A stretch of DNA of 64,000 bases from Prosthecobacter sp. SYSU 5D2. Its GTDB lineage: Bacteria; Verrucomicrobiota; Verrucomicrobiia; Verrucomicrobiales; Verrucomicrobiaceae. Location: NCBI RefSeq assembly GCF_039655865.1, contig NZ_JBBYXL010000003.1, forward strand, positions 525,375-589,374, in the 5' to 3' direction. Both the position numbers and the translations under genes were made by a program. Shown one piece after another: positions 29,601-37,277 of this stretch. How positions within the stretch are numbered: the stretch's first letter is position 1; every line of letters begins with the position of its first letter. A model generated the notes under the pieces. It worked only from the letters and a program-made list of their open reading frames with translations, was not told where the DNA came from and searched no databases.

Positions 29601-29739
29601 AAGTGGTGTTGGCTTGCAGCCGGGTGGACGGCTCCGCCATGGCGGAGAGCTGGTCCATCGTGAAATCAGTGGCCAGGCTGGAGAGGGTGCAACATCCCAA
29701 AAAGAGGGCGGCCACACGGGAGGCGAAGTGTTTGGTCAT
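26608..29739 (-). CDS. Giant secreted protein with a duplicated N-terminal module and Ig repeats
   Basis: 1043 residues with a signal peptide (MTKHFASRVAALFLGCCTLS, cleavage near SSLA). Two copies of a module of about 190 residues follow: TTYFGWDNFEDPAPGTFLND and TTWFGWDGFGTPGVTAPIDD, each with TPDIG, a RF-x-TTN-x-[EQ]-[IL]-H block and a closing [AH]-H-[MF]-SFDK segment. Residues about 425-680 carry three He_PIG Ig domains (LPAGLTLSSSGVISGTP, LPAGLTLSAAGLLTGTP and a divergent one). Residues about 680-1043 are the C-terminal module shared with the next gene. It is the first gene of a three-gene operon ending in Verru_Chthon protein A and diverges from an AraC-type regulator. A surface or adhesive role is inferred. 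Confidence 0.85.
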   Translation of the reverse strand: MTKHFASRVAALFLGCCTLSSLATDFTMDQLSAMAEPSTRLQANTTYFGWDNFEDPAPGTFLNDTTPDIGDTGIAGVRFETTNGQLHRAASTGNFYSGSSSATAEIAERVTVATNGTVGAEGTTTIIAQLVASSGNFISQWTFENINDVAPQVIHGVNALGRGQVWVKWVVPGNAATYEFTIGGVPHAMFGNAHMSFDKIAIDTYWGPEAQEDTMILEEPAAIAFNLDQATGIVAPSSRGTAGTTWFGWDGFGTPGVTAPIDDSTPDIGNYAGTQARFRTTNSEIHQFAGGSNLYILSGTLAEEITVPTSGVVGEAGFTTIFLQIASATSGMGGGSFAGEITATIDDVPPTMVVQGGAANTAQYWAKWEIPGNEATYVIAISGPEGQAHFSFDKVVVDTKFSPYGYVADSMKLKTVEITTETLADAVKGQLYNVQLEAEGGTLPHSWSLADESELPAGLTLSSSGVISGTPTTLEEVTFTVIAQDAEEYEAEKTYTLAVVSGIEIVTAELPVGVIGREYSVQLEAVDGLAPYEWSVTEGTLPAGLTLSAAGLLTGTPTAETTASLTFTVTDAEESTQSRVIELTVSPSLLLPVMNPVAFGATTVGADFAYTVSAANYPKQFNVSGLPAGLKVDRATGIISGRASLAGVYLVQVSAANTTGTSAVVSAPLVVTALPATQVGTFTGLIARDATANAGLGSQFTLTTTGKGSFTVKVKSGSATKSAKGFLASAAPQVQVAVNGIDLALTLDAETGLVSGTYGAAAVNGWLNVWDKKLNPPSSREGFYSVILDLADEDDLGAAAIPQGVGYATFTILPAGTVKIIGKSADGQTLTSSTTMGPHGELALYATQYANKGTMLGTLTVDEDEDGLFMGNDVSGSLTWLKPAGKGRVYAAGFGPVDLVAEGGYLGTATKRPVVLGLPATGSFSMAFEGAGVEASATNPDVTGALWTEKYKADFSDAVNAGKVTLKVNKATGAVTGSLTLTETTPPLVRKGVKFMGQVVRMSDGQIKAAGYFLLPQIATDGQKPNATPILSGVFQISQPLVP

Positions 29740-29846
29740 AGAGTTTGTGGAGTCGAGAGGGCAGGAACCGGGTGTTGAACCTGCGTCTCATTAACTCCTC
29801 ACTGACCTCCTGCGCTTCTCTCAGCGTGTCTTGAACTGTCGCTTGA

Positions 29847-29860
29847 TTGCGTTTTCGCAA
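29847..29860. promoter_or_regulatory. Small palindrome in the divergent region before the AraC-type gene
   Basis: TTGCG-tttt-CGCAA, a 5-bp inverted repeat in the 171-bp gap between the giant-protein operon and the AraC-type regulator. It could be an operator for the divergent pair, but it is short enough to be chance. Confidence 0.25.
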
Positions 29861-29910
29861 ACCACCGCCAATCCGCAGCAAATGAGAGCAAGCTTGGCGT
29901 TCAAACCCGA

Positions 29911-30834
29911 GTGATTAACGGCGGCACTGAGAATGAATCGCATTTTAAAATGCCTCCCGCACCGTCATCTACTCCGCCCACCTGGCTCTGGAATACCAGC
30001 CAGCGATCCAGCGCGGGCAGCAGTCCCTGGCATGAAGCGCTTAACCCGGACGCGCTCTGTTTCCACCTCAATTTTCACGGTGAAGGCCTGCTCACCCTGG
30101 CCAACGGGCGCGGCATGAGCATCAAACCACAAAGCCTGGTCTGCTGCCGCGGTGCCAAAACGGCGGCCCGTACCCTGACCCGCGACCGCCACGAGTGCCT
30201 GACTTTGGTTTACCCGGACGCCTGGCTGACGGAGTACCTGCGCGAGGTGATGGGCCAGGTCCCGGATGCCGTCCGCCGCCTGGTGACGAGCCCTTTTCCC
30301 ACCCTCGGGGTGCAGGTGCGGGCCCTGAGTCCGGAGGACCTGATCTGGGCGCGCAGCCTCATGATGTCCTGCATCAGCGATGCCGTGCGCCGCATGCTGG
30401 ACACCGCCCGCCTGGCGGACTTTCTCTTGCGGGTTCTGTTCTCCTCCGGCGAGAGCCTGAATGAGTCTCCCGCCCTGCTGTCGCGCTCCCAGCGCGCCTC
30501 GCACGACCGCATCGAGCGGGTGAAAAACCAGATCCTCCGCCACCTGGATGAAAACCATGACCTCGAATCCCTGGCGGCCGAGGCGGGATGCAGCCCGCAT
30601 TACCTGAGCCGCACCTTTGCCCAGGTGAATGGCATTCCGCTCATGCTCTGGATCCGCCGCACCCGCATCGAGCGCGCGGCAGAGCTCATCGCCAGCGGGC
30701 GCTGCAATGTCTCCGAAGCAGCCTTGGAGGTCGGCTACAGCAGCTTCTCGCACTTCAGCCGCGCTTTCCAGGAGGAGAAGGGGGTCTCCCCCAGCAAATG
30801 GATCTCCCACCTCACGAACACCCGCACACATTGA
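29911..30834 (+). CDS. AraC family transcriptional regulator
   Basis: DNA-binding regulator, 307 residues from a GTG at 29911; an ATG at 29950 (MPPAPSSTPPTW) is an equally plausible start, and neither has a good ribosome-binding site. Residues about 60-200 form an AraC-type N-terminal sensing domain. The C-terminal 100 residues hold the double helix-turn-helix: ESLAAEAGCSPHYLSRTFAQ, then the signature VSEAALEVGYSSFSHFSRAF ending with GVSPSKW. It diverges from the giant-protein operon and is followed after 26 bp by the kelch/PQQ gene, so either could be its target. Confidence 0.9.
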   Translation: MINGGTENESHFKMPPAPSSTPPTWLWNTSQRSSAGSSPWHEALNPDALCFHLNFHGEGLLTLANGRGMSIKPQSLVCCRGAKTAARTLTRDRHECLTLVYPDAWLTEYLREVMGQVPDAVRRLVTSPFPTLGVQVRALSPEDLIWARSLMMSCISDAVRRMLDTARLADFLLRVLFSSGESLNESPALLSRSQRASHDRIERVKNQILRHLDENHDLESLAAEAGCSPHYLSRTFAQVNGIPLMLWIRRTRIERAAELIASGRCNVSEAALEVGYSSFSHFSRAFQEEKGVSPSKWISHLTNTRTH

Positions 30835-30860
30835 TCCCCAGATACGTACATACTAAAACC

Positions 30861-33095
30861 ATGACCATGAAAAAATCCTTCCTGTTAGTCCTGCTCAGCA
30901 CGGCGCTGGCCGCCGCGTCCCCTCCGCCGCCGCACCTGCCCGCCCCGGTGGCCAGCTTTGGCGCCGCCGCCACCCCGGAAGGCCATGTCTATATCTATGG
31001 CGGCCATGCCGGAACCCGCCACAAGTATAACAAAGAGGATGTCAATGGCGACCTCTACCTTTGGAAGGAAGGCATGACAGAATGGAAGAAACTGGGCAGC
31101 AGCGAGCCCGCCCAGGGCGCTTCCCTCATCGCCCTGCCGGACCGCATTCTCCGCATCGGCGGCATGGCGGCGCAGAACAGCAAGACCGAAAAGCAGGACC
31201 TCTGGTCCAGCGAGACGACCACCAGCTACGACCTGGAAAAAGGCACCTGGACCGAGCTGCCGAAATTCACCGAGCGCCGCTCCAGCCATGACAGCACCGT
31301 CATCGGCAACACCCTCTACGTCGTCGGCGGCTGGTCCCTCGGCGGTGGCACGGTAAAGTCCATTGACCCCGTCTGGCACGGCACCTACCTGACGCTGGAC
31401 CTGTCCAAGCCCGATGCCACCTGGCAGACGCACCCGCAGCCCTTCAAGCGCCGCGCCCTGGCCGTACAGGCCGTGGGCGGCCGGCTCTATGCCATCGGCG
31501 GCATGAATGACGAGGAAGAAACCGTCACTCACGTCAATGTCCTGGACACCAAAACCGGCGAGTGGAGCACTGGCCCGGCCCTCCCCGGCGACAAGCTGGG
31601 CGGCTTCGGCTTCAGCGCCATCGCCCATGAAGGACGTCTCTTCGCCAGCGGTTTGCCCGGAGATCTGCTGGAGCTGCGCGGCGATGCCTGGGTGCCCGTG
31701 GCCAAGTTGAAGTATCCACGCTTCTTCCACCGCCTGCTTCCTGCCGGCCCTGGCAAGCTCATCGCCCTCGGCGGTGAGAGCCGGAAGGGTGAAAAGGCCT
31801 CCCCGGAAATCATCGAGCTGCCCGCCAAGGACTCCGCCCCGATTGAAACCGCCGAAGCAGCCCCTGCCACCAAGCTGCCCCTGGGCCCCACGCCCACCTG
31901 GCCGGAAAACCTGCCTGCCGCCGAAAGCGACTGGCCCGGCTACCAGGGCCCGCGTGGTAATAGCACCACCTCCGAGGTGGGCTTTCTGACCGACTGGCCC
32001 GCCGACGGCCCGCCCGTCGCCTGGCGGGATCATCTCGGCCTGGGCCTGGCCAGCTTTGCCGTGGTGGGTGACCAGGTGGTCACCGCCAGCAACGACGGCC
32101 AGGACAAGGACACCGTGTGGTGCCTGGAACTGAAGACCGGCAAAGTCCTCTGGAAGCATGTCATGGACGTGCCCACCAAGAGCCATGAGATGAGCATTGT
32201 CCCCTACGGTCCCGCCGCCACACCGGCCATCACCGGCGGCAAGGCCTATGCGCTCAGCCGCGAAGGCGACCTCGTCTGCCTGGACATGAAGACGGGCACG
32301 CCCGTGTGGCAGAAGCACCTGATCAAAGACCTGGGTGGCAAGCGCCCGGTGTATGGTTATGGCGGCAGCCCCGCAGTCATCGCCGGCAAGGTCTATCTGG
32401 ACATCGGCGGCCAGGGCAAGTCCACCACCTGCCTGGATGCGAATACCGGCGAGACCGTCTGGCAGACAGGCGATGGCGAAGCCGGCTACAGCACGCCCTT
32501 CATCACCCAGCATGCCGGGCACGATGCCCTGGTCCTTTTTAAAGGCGAGGCCCTGGAACTCCGCTCCCCGGTTAACGGCAAATTGTACGCCGCCCATGAG
32601 ACGACCACCCGTGACTACTGCAACTGCGCCACGCCCATCGTGGTGGACGGCCTGATCTTCATCAGCCATACCGGCAACATGGGCGCCCGTGCGCTGGACT
32701 GGAAGCATGAAGGCCTGGTGGAACGCTGGACGGACAAGGACCTGGGCCTGCTCTTCCACAGCGGCATGCCTTGGGGCCAGAATGTACTGGCCTTTAACGA
32801 TGCCCTTCGCGGCGGCAATGACCTGCGGCTGGTGGACCTGTCCAGCGGCCAGATGCGCTGGCAGGACAAAGAGATCCCCAAAGGCACCGGCCTCCTGACC
32901 GATGACGGCCACGCCCTCCTGCTCACCAACCTGGGCGAGCTCGTGCTGGCCAAGGTGCAGGCTGACAAACTGGACATCCTTTCCCGCGTGCAGGCCCTGC
33001 CTGCGAAGGCCTGGTGCCAGCCCGTCCTGAGCCACCGCCATCTGCTATGCAAGAACAACAACGGCGACGTGATTTGTTATGATCTGACCAAGTGA
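30861..33095 (+). CDS. Secreted double beta-propeller: kelch repeats fused to a PQQ-like propeller
   Basis: 744 residues from ATG 30861 (MTMKKSFLLVLLSTALAAAS, signal peptide); an ATG two codons later is also possible. Residues about 25-330 hold about five kelch blades (GHVYIYGGHAG, NTLYVVGGWSLGG, GRLYAIGGMNDEE, GKLIALGGESRKG). A Pro-rich linker leads to SDWPGYQGPRGNSTTSE, the usual start of verrucomicrobial PQQ-like propellers. Blades with A-x-D-x-x-TG-x-x-x-W repeats follow (LELKTGKVLWKHVM, LDMKTGTPVWQKHL, LDANTGETVWQTGD). No dehydrogenase catalytic residues are evident, so it is more likely a binding or scaffold protein than an enzyme. The frame is open further upstream over the AraC gene, but that part is not coding. 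It may be co-transcribed with the regulator. Confidence 0.88.
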   Translation: MTMKKSFLLVLLSTALAAASPPPPHLPAPVASFGAAATPEGHVYIYGGHAGTRHKYNKEDVNGDLYLWKEGMTEWKKLGSSEPAQGASLIALPDRILRIGGMAAQNSKTEKQDLWSSETTTSYDLEKGTWTELPKFTERRSSHDSTVIGNTLYVVGGWSLGGGTVKSIDPVWHGTYLTLDLSKPDATWQTHPQPFKRRALAVQAVGGRLYAIGGMNDEEETVTHVNVLDTKTGEWSTGPALPGDKLGGFGFSAIAHEGRLFASGLPGDLLELRGDAWVPVAKLKYPRFFHRLLPAGPGKLIALGGESRKGEKASPEIIELPAKDSAPIETAEAAPATKLPLGPTPTWPENLPAAESDWPGYQGPRGNSTTSEVGFLTDWPADGPPVAWRDHLGLGLASFAVVGDQVVTASNDGQDKDTVWCLELKTGKVLWKHVMDVPTKSHEMSIVPYGPAATPAITGGKAYALSREGDLVCLDMKTGTPVWQKHLIKDLGGKRPVYGYGGSPAVIAGKVYLDIGGQGKSTTCLDANTGETVWQTGDGEAGYSTPFITQHAGHDALVLFKGEALELRSPVNGKLYAAHETTTRDYCNCATPIVVDGLIFISHTGNMGARALDWKHEGLVERWTDKDLGLLFHSGMPWGQNVLAFNDALRGGNDLRLVDLSSGQMRWQDKEIPKGTGLLTDDGHALLLTNLGELVLAKVQADKLDILSRVQALPAKAWCQPVLSHRHLLCKNNNGDVICYDLTK

Positions 33096-33101
33096 GCCAC
33101 C

Positions 33102-34367
33102 TCAAGCATCCAGCCCCGTCATGGTGCTGGAGCTGGTGGCGAACTTCTCCTCTTCCAGACCGAGGCGCTGGAGAGCGCTGACATAGAGGTTGGGGAGAGG
33201 ATAGTTGTTCTTCTGGTCGAAGGCGAGGTGCTGGCCGTGCTTGAACCCGCCACCGGCAAAGAGAACGGGCATGTTTTTGTTGTCGTGGGAGGAGGCATTG
33301 CCCAAGTTGGACGTCAGCATGACCATGGTTTCATCCAGCAGCTTGTCGCTCTTCAGCTTGCGGAGGAACTGGCCCCACTCGCCGATGACGGCATTCTCGA
33401 CGATGGCAAGCTGCTCGAGCTTTTCATCGTCCATGCCGTGGTGGCTGAGGCCGTGGTAGCTTTCATCCACGCCTTCCAGGCCGGTGACGTTGTTACCGCT
33501 AACATGAAGTGTGACAAAACGCGTGGAATCCGTGCTGAGGGCCAGGTGGATGATGTCCAGAAAGATGCGCTGGACGATGGTCTCATTGTCGCGCGGCACC
33601 TGGGTGGGCGGCTTCATGCTAACGGCGGGCTTGGGCCGGCGGATCCATTCTTCATTCGCCACCAGGCGCTGCTCCAGCTCCCGCACGCTGGTGAACCAGG
33701 CGTCCAGTTTGTCGCGGTCGCCCGCGCCGACTTCGCGCATGAGGCTGCGGGATTCGGCACCGACGATGTCCATGACGCTGTGGCCGCGGCGGATGAGCTC
33801 GGCCTGGCGGTCCTGCTCGGCAGGAGTATCGTTAACAAAAAGTTTGGCAAACAGCTTCATGGGGCTGTTTTCAGGCGGGATCATGGAGCCGTTTTCGGTA
33901 TAAGAAGGGCTGGTCATGCCGGCGGTGTTGAGAACCATGGACGGGAAGCGCGTTTCATGGCCCAGGTGCTTGGCCATGAGCTGGTCCAGCGAGATGGTGT
34001 TGCGCGAGGTGGCGCCGCGCTGGTTCGGGCAGGCGGAAAAAATGCTGCCTTCCGCCGTATGACCGCCAGTCACGCCTGGATGCGAGGAACCGGACACAAC
34101 CGTGAAGTCATTGCGCAGATCCGTGAGCTGCTTCAGATAACGCGAGGGCTTGTAATCCCGGCCTGCGTTTTCCGGTACCAGGTTGGGATTGTGCAGGCCT
34201 AGTGAGAGGCTGACGCCGACGAAACGTTTGGCGGTCTGGGTCTGCGCAGGCGCAGCAAAGGCGGGCGTCATGGCCTCCAGCAAGGGCAGGCTCAAAGAGA
34301 CACCTGCACCACGCAGAAGGGCGCGGCGGGAAAGCCGGGAACCGAAGTTAAAATGGACGTTTTTCAT
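33102..34367 (-). CDS. DUF1552 (HXXSHH) Tat-exported protein
   Basis: 421 residues. The N-terminus carries a twin-arginine signal ([20 protein letters not shown]), so it is exported folded. The family motif H-x-x-S-H-H is present as [13 protein letters not shown] near residue 320, and [20 protein letters not shown] fits PF07586. The protein is related to sulfatase/alkaline-phosphatase-like DUF1501 proteins. In Verrucomicrobia and Planctomycetes such genes nearly always follow a DUF1592-type cytochrome-like protein, as here (16 bp gap). Together they are predicted to act in the periplasm, possibly in oxidation or degradation of a polymer, but no activity is established. Confidence 0.93.
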   Translation of the reverse strand: MKNVHFNFGSRLSRRALLRGAGVSLSLPLLEAMTPAFAAPAQTQTAKRFVGVSLSLGLHNPNLVPENAGRDYKPSRYLKQLTDLRNDFTVVSGSSHPGVTGGHTAEGSIFSACPNQRGATSRNTISLDQLMAKHLGHETRFPSMVLNTAGMTSPSYTENGSMIPPENSPMKLFAKLFVNDTPAEQDRQAELIRRGHSVMDIVGAESRSLMREVGAGDRDKLDAWFTSVRELEQRLVANEEWIRRPKPAVSMKPPTQVPRDNETIVQRIFLDIIHLALSTDSTRFVTLHVSGNNVTGLEGVDESYHGLSHHGMDDEKLEQLAIVENAVIGEWGQFLRKLKSDKLLDETMVMLTSNLGNASSHDNKNMPVLFAGGGFKHGQHLAFDQKNNYPLPNLYVSALQRLGLEEEKFATSSSTMTGLDA

Positions 34368-34383
34368 GCTGAGTTCGGGGGGG

Positions 34384-36744
34384 TTACTTGCGCAGGAAGA
34401 CGGGGCTGGTGAGCGCGGCCTTGATAATAGAACGGAGGCCGTGGCCTGATTTTCCAGATTCGGCGACGATTTCGTCCATCAGCGGGGCCTCGCTAAAGCG
34501 GACGGGAGCGCCGGTGGAATAGGTGAGGAACTGACGGGCGAAACCTTCGGTGAGCTGGTCGCTGCGGCGGGTATAGATCTGCTTCCAGCTGATGAGGTCG
34601 GCGAAAGGGTCGCCATCCGGAGTGATGCCGGAGGGGTCCACCTTGGCACCTTTGCCGCTCTTTCCGTAGCCTTTGCGGAAGAGACCGACCGGGTCGTAGT
34701 TCTCCAGCGCAAAGCCGGGAGGATCAATGGTCATGTGGCAGGAAGCGCAGGAGGCGGAGTCGCGGTGTTTTTCCAACTGGTCGCGGATGCTGGTGGCGCC
34801 GCGGATGTCCGGCTCGATGGCGGGAATGCCCGGTGGCGGCGGCGGGATGTGCTGGCCAAGGATGCGCTCATTGATGAACACGCCACGCACGACGGGGGAG
34901 GTGTGGGTGCCGTCGGCGGTGACTTTCAAAATGGCACCCTGGGTGACGAGGCCGCCGCGTCCGGCGAGGTCGGATTTGGACAAGGAGACTTTCTGAAAAC
35001 CTTTTCCAGGCTGGAGCGGCTGCTTGCTGCCGTAGTGCTTGGCCAGGCGGCCATTGAGCATGACAAAGTCTGAATCCACGAGGTGCGAGATGCCGAGATT
35101 TTTGGTCAGCATCTCGGTGAAGTAAGCACGGGTTTCCTGCACCATGGATTCCTGGACGACGGGATCAAAGGTCGGAAACTGGCGGGTGTCCGGGGAGGTG
35201 AAATCAATCTCCTTCAGCTTCAGCCACTGGTCCGTGAAGCTGCGGATGAAGCGGCGGGATTTGCGGTGGTCTAACAAACGATCAACCTGCTGGGCGATGA
35301 CTTCGGGCTTTTTCAGCTCGCCTGCGGTGGCGAGTTTCATCAGCTCGCTGTCCGGCATGGAAATCCACAGCGCATAGCTCAGGCGGGAGGCGATGGAAAA
35401 ATCATCCAGCGGCCCAGGGGCCTCAATGAACGTGAGGAAACGCGGCGAGCAAAGGATGGCGCGGTAGCTGGCATGAAGGGCCTCAGGAAGGGAGGCTTCT
35501 TCGGTCAGCATCTGGCGGCCAATGCTGCGATAAGGGGCCAGTTGCTCCGTGGTCACGTTGCGGCGGAAGGCCCGCCGGGCGAACTGGGCGATAAGACGGT
35601 CCAAGGTGGCCGGGGCATCATCCTCAAGTTTTTTGAACTCGCCAGTACCAAAGAGATTTCGGCGAACGGTGGCGCGGTCGCCCATGGGATAGATGCGCTC
35701 CATGTGAATGCCACGATGGGCGATGCCGGAGAAACCGTCCTTTTCCAGATCGCGGCCTGCATAGGAGATGTTGCCGCCTTTGGCCCCGGTGGGCGGACGG
35801 CGAAGATTGAAGTCATTGGGCCGCAGCTCCAGCATGTGGTCCTTGTACATCCAGGTTTCAAAAACGATGTCGCGCGGTTTGACGGCGGCTTCGACCAGCC
35901 CCGCCATGTACAGCATGGGGTTGGAAGAGACGCAGCGGCCAGAGCGCAAGGTGCCCCAGACGAGGCCGCTGGCATCCGGATTGATGGCACGCACCCCTTT
36001 GAAGGTGACGCGATACCACCCATCGTCAGGCACAGCCGTTGCGGGCATGCGACCGGTAAACTGCAGGCCAATGGGCCAGGAGATGCTTTCCTCTTTGCGA
36101 TGCTCTGGGCCGCGATAGTTGCCCCGGTCATTTTTGACCAGTTCCTTGGGGGCAAAGTATTTTTTGAAAACCTGGTCGCCTTCCAGGGCGCGGCCAAAGG
36201 CCTCCGTGAGGGCGAGGTCGGCGACATCCAGGTAACGGGCGAGCTGGTGATGGGAAAGCTGCTGGGCCTCCGCCACCGTCTCAAAACCATGGGCTCCGCG
36301 CTCATCCGGCAGGAAGTCCTTCAGCGGCAGGTCAATGCCCAGCAGATCATGCACCGTGTTTTCATACTCCGTGCGCGTGAGCCGCCGGCTGCGAACGCGG
36401 CCATTCTCCTCGATGTCCTTCTGATCCGCGACGATCATCGGCTGGCCGAGGTCTTTTAGAAAGGCAACCGCCTCCGCTTTGGATGGCTGTTCCTTTTTAG
36501 GCGGCGGCATCTCGCCAGACTCCACCCGCTGAAAAACGCGCTCCCACTTGTGAAAAGCGTCCGGGTCCGTGAGGTCAAACTTCAGCGCCGTGAGGTCCAG
36601 TCCTGCCTTCTTCATGTCCGCATCATGACAGTCCATGCAATGGCGGTCCAGGAAGGCGGTGACAGGCGCAGGAACGGCGGCGACCACGCCGGAAGTGCCT
36701 AGCAGGAAGGAGAGAAAGAAAAAACGTGAGGGGGGGAACGTCAT
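34384..36744 (-). CDS. DUF1592-type cytochrome-like protein (DUF1587/1592/1588/1585)
   Basis: 786 residues with a signal peptide ([20 protein letters not shown]). A planctomycete-type cytochrome c motif lies near residue 36 ([17 protein letters not shown], CxxCH). Then come DUF1587 ([20 protein letters not shown]), the DUF1592/DUF1595 regions ([20 protein letters not shown], then [15 protein letters not shown]), and DUF1588 with a second CxxCH ([20 protein letters not shown]). A final DUF1585 block carries [14 protein letters not shown]. Both CxxCH motifs could bind haem c, so a periplasmic redox role is likely. It is the first gene of a pair with the DUF1552 protein. The substrate is unknown. 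Confidence 0.93.
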   Translation of the reverse strand: MTFPPSRFFFLSFLLGTSGVVAAVPAPVTAFLDRHCMDCHDADMKKAGLDLTALKFDLTDPDAFHKWERVFQRVESGEMPPPKKEQPSKAEAVAFLKDLGQPMIVADQKDIEENGRVRSRRLTRTEYENTVHDLLGIDLPLKDFLPDERGAHGFETVAEAQQLSHHQLARYLDVADLALTEAFGRALEGDQVFKKYFAPKELVKNDRGNYRGPEHRKEESISWPIGLQFTGRMPATAVPDDGWYRVTFKGVRAINPDASGLVWGTLRSGRCVSSNPMLYMAGLVEAAVKPRDIVFETWMYKDHMLELRPNDFNLRRPPTGAKGGNISYAGRDLEKDGFSGIAHRGIHMERIYPMGDRATVRRNLFGTGEFKKLEDDAPATLDRLIAQFARRAFRRNVTTEQLAPYRSIGRQMLTEEASLPEALHASYRAILCSPRFLTFIEAPGPLDDFSIASRLSYALWISMPDSELMKLATAGELKKPEVIAQQVDRLLDHRKSRRFIRSFTDQWLKLKEIDFTSPDTRQFPTFDPVVQESMVQETRAYFTEMLTKNLGISHLVDSDFVMLNGRLAKHYGSKQPLQPGKGFQKVSLSKSDLAGRGGLVTQGAILKVTADGTHTSPVVRGVFINERILGQHIPPPPPGIPAIEPDIRGATSIRDQLEKHRDSASCASCHMTIDPPGFALENYDPVGLFRKGYGKSGKGAKVDPSGITPDGDPFADLISWKQIYTRRSDQLTEGFARQFLTYSTGAPVRFSEAPLMDEIVAESGKSGHGLRSIIKAALTSPVFLRK

Positions 36745-37277
36745 ACGAAGCAGATCAAACCGGGACCGTTTGGGGCTCAGGAAGATACGTCTGCTAAAGG
36801 GGTTAACGCCAGGAACGTGCCATCCTTGCGGAAAAGAAGGCGAAAGAGGAGTCGGATTGGCCGCAAAGAGGCAGAGGAGGCAGAGTTAAAGCGGTTTGAA
36901 TGAGGAAAGCAGGAAGACAGGAGGTTTGGTGTTTCTGGCTTCCGCTTTTCATACATTCCTCATTTCTATGGAATTTCAGATGGGTCTGGCGGCGGAGATG
37001 CAGGCTTATTGTTTATACTATCTTACATTATTTTTCAAGACGGTCTTCGCATCTCTTCCCTCCGTGGTCTGGCGCTTGGCACCTTATCTCCGCTCTTCCT
37101 TAGGCTCAAATCAGCGTGGCTTCTCAATCCTTGGATTCTGGCGGGCCGCGCAAAACACAGTTTTTATAATAAGGTCGCCTTATTTGAAAAAATAATAAAT
37201 CTGATTGGCAAATTGGGCGCGAATCACAATCACAGGATCGCCCTTAGTACCACGATCCAGTTCACCCCTAGCATATC
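36745..37277. other. Intergenic region between divergent genes, with a palindrome
   Basis: 533 bp without a convincing gene. It is more AT-rich than its surroundings over 37000-37250. AATAAGG-tcg-CCTTATT (37168-37184) is a perfect 7-bp inverted repeat about 94 bp before the ATG of the giant secreted protein, and could be an operator or a 5'-leader hairpin. A purine-rich stretch (36830-36920) shows no structure. An open frame at 36896-37195 has no recognisable sequence and is not called. Confidence 0.45.

Noticed and set aside
29740..29910. Verru_Chthon B, C or D pseudopilin genes near protein A
   Set aside because: Neither side of the operon carries short proteins with prepilin N-terminal methylation motifs.
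30885..33041. A 718-codon open frame antisense to the kelch/PQQ gene
   Set aside because: Antisense frame of a GC-rich gene, no recognisable domain.
36896..37195. A 99-codon open frame upstream of the giant secreted protein gene
   Set aside because: Low-complexity, no ribosome-binding site, no motif, and competing frames of similar length overlap it.
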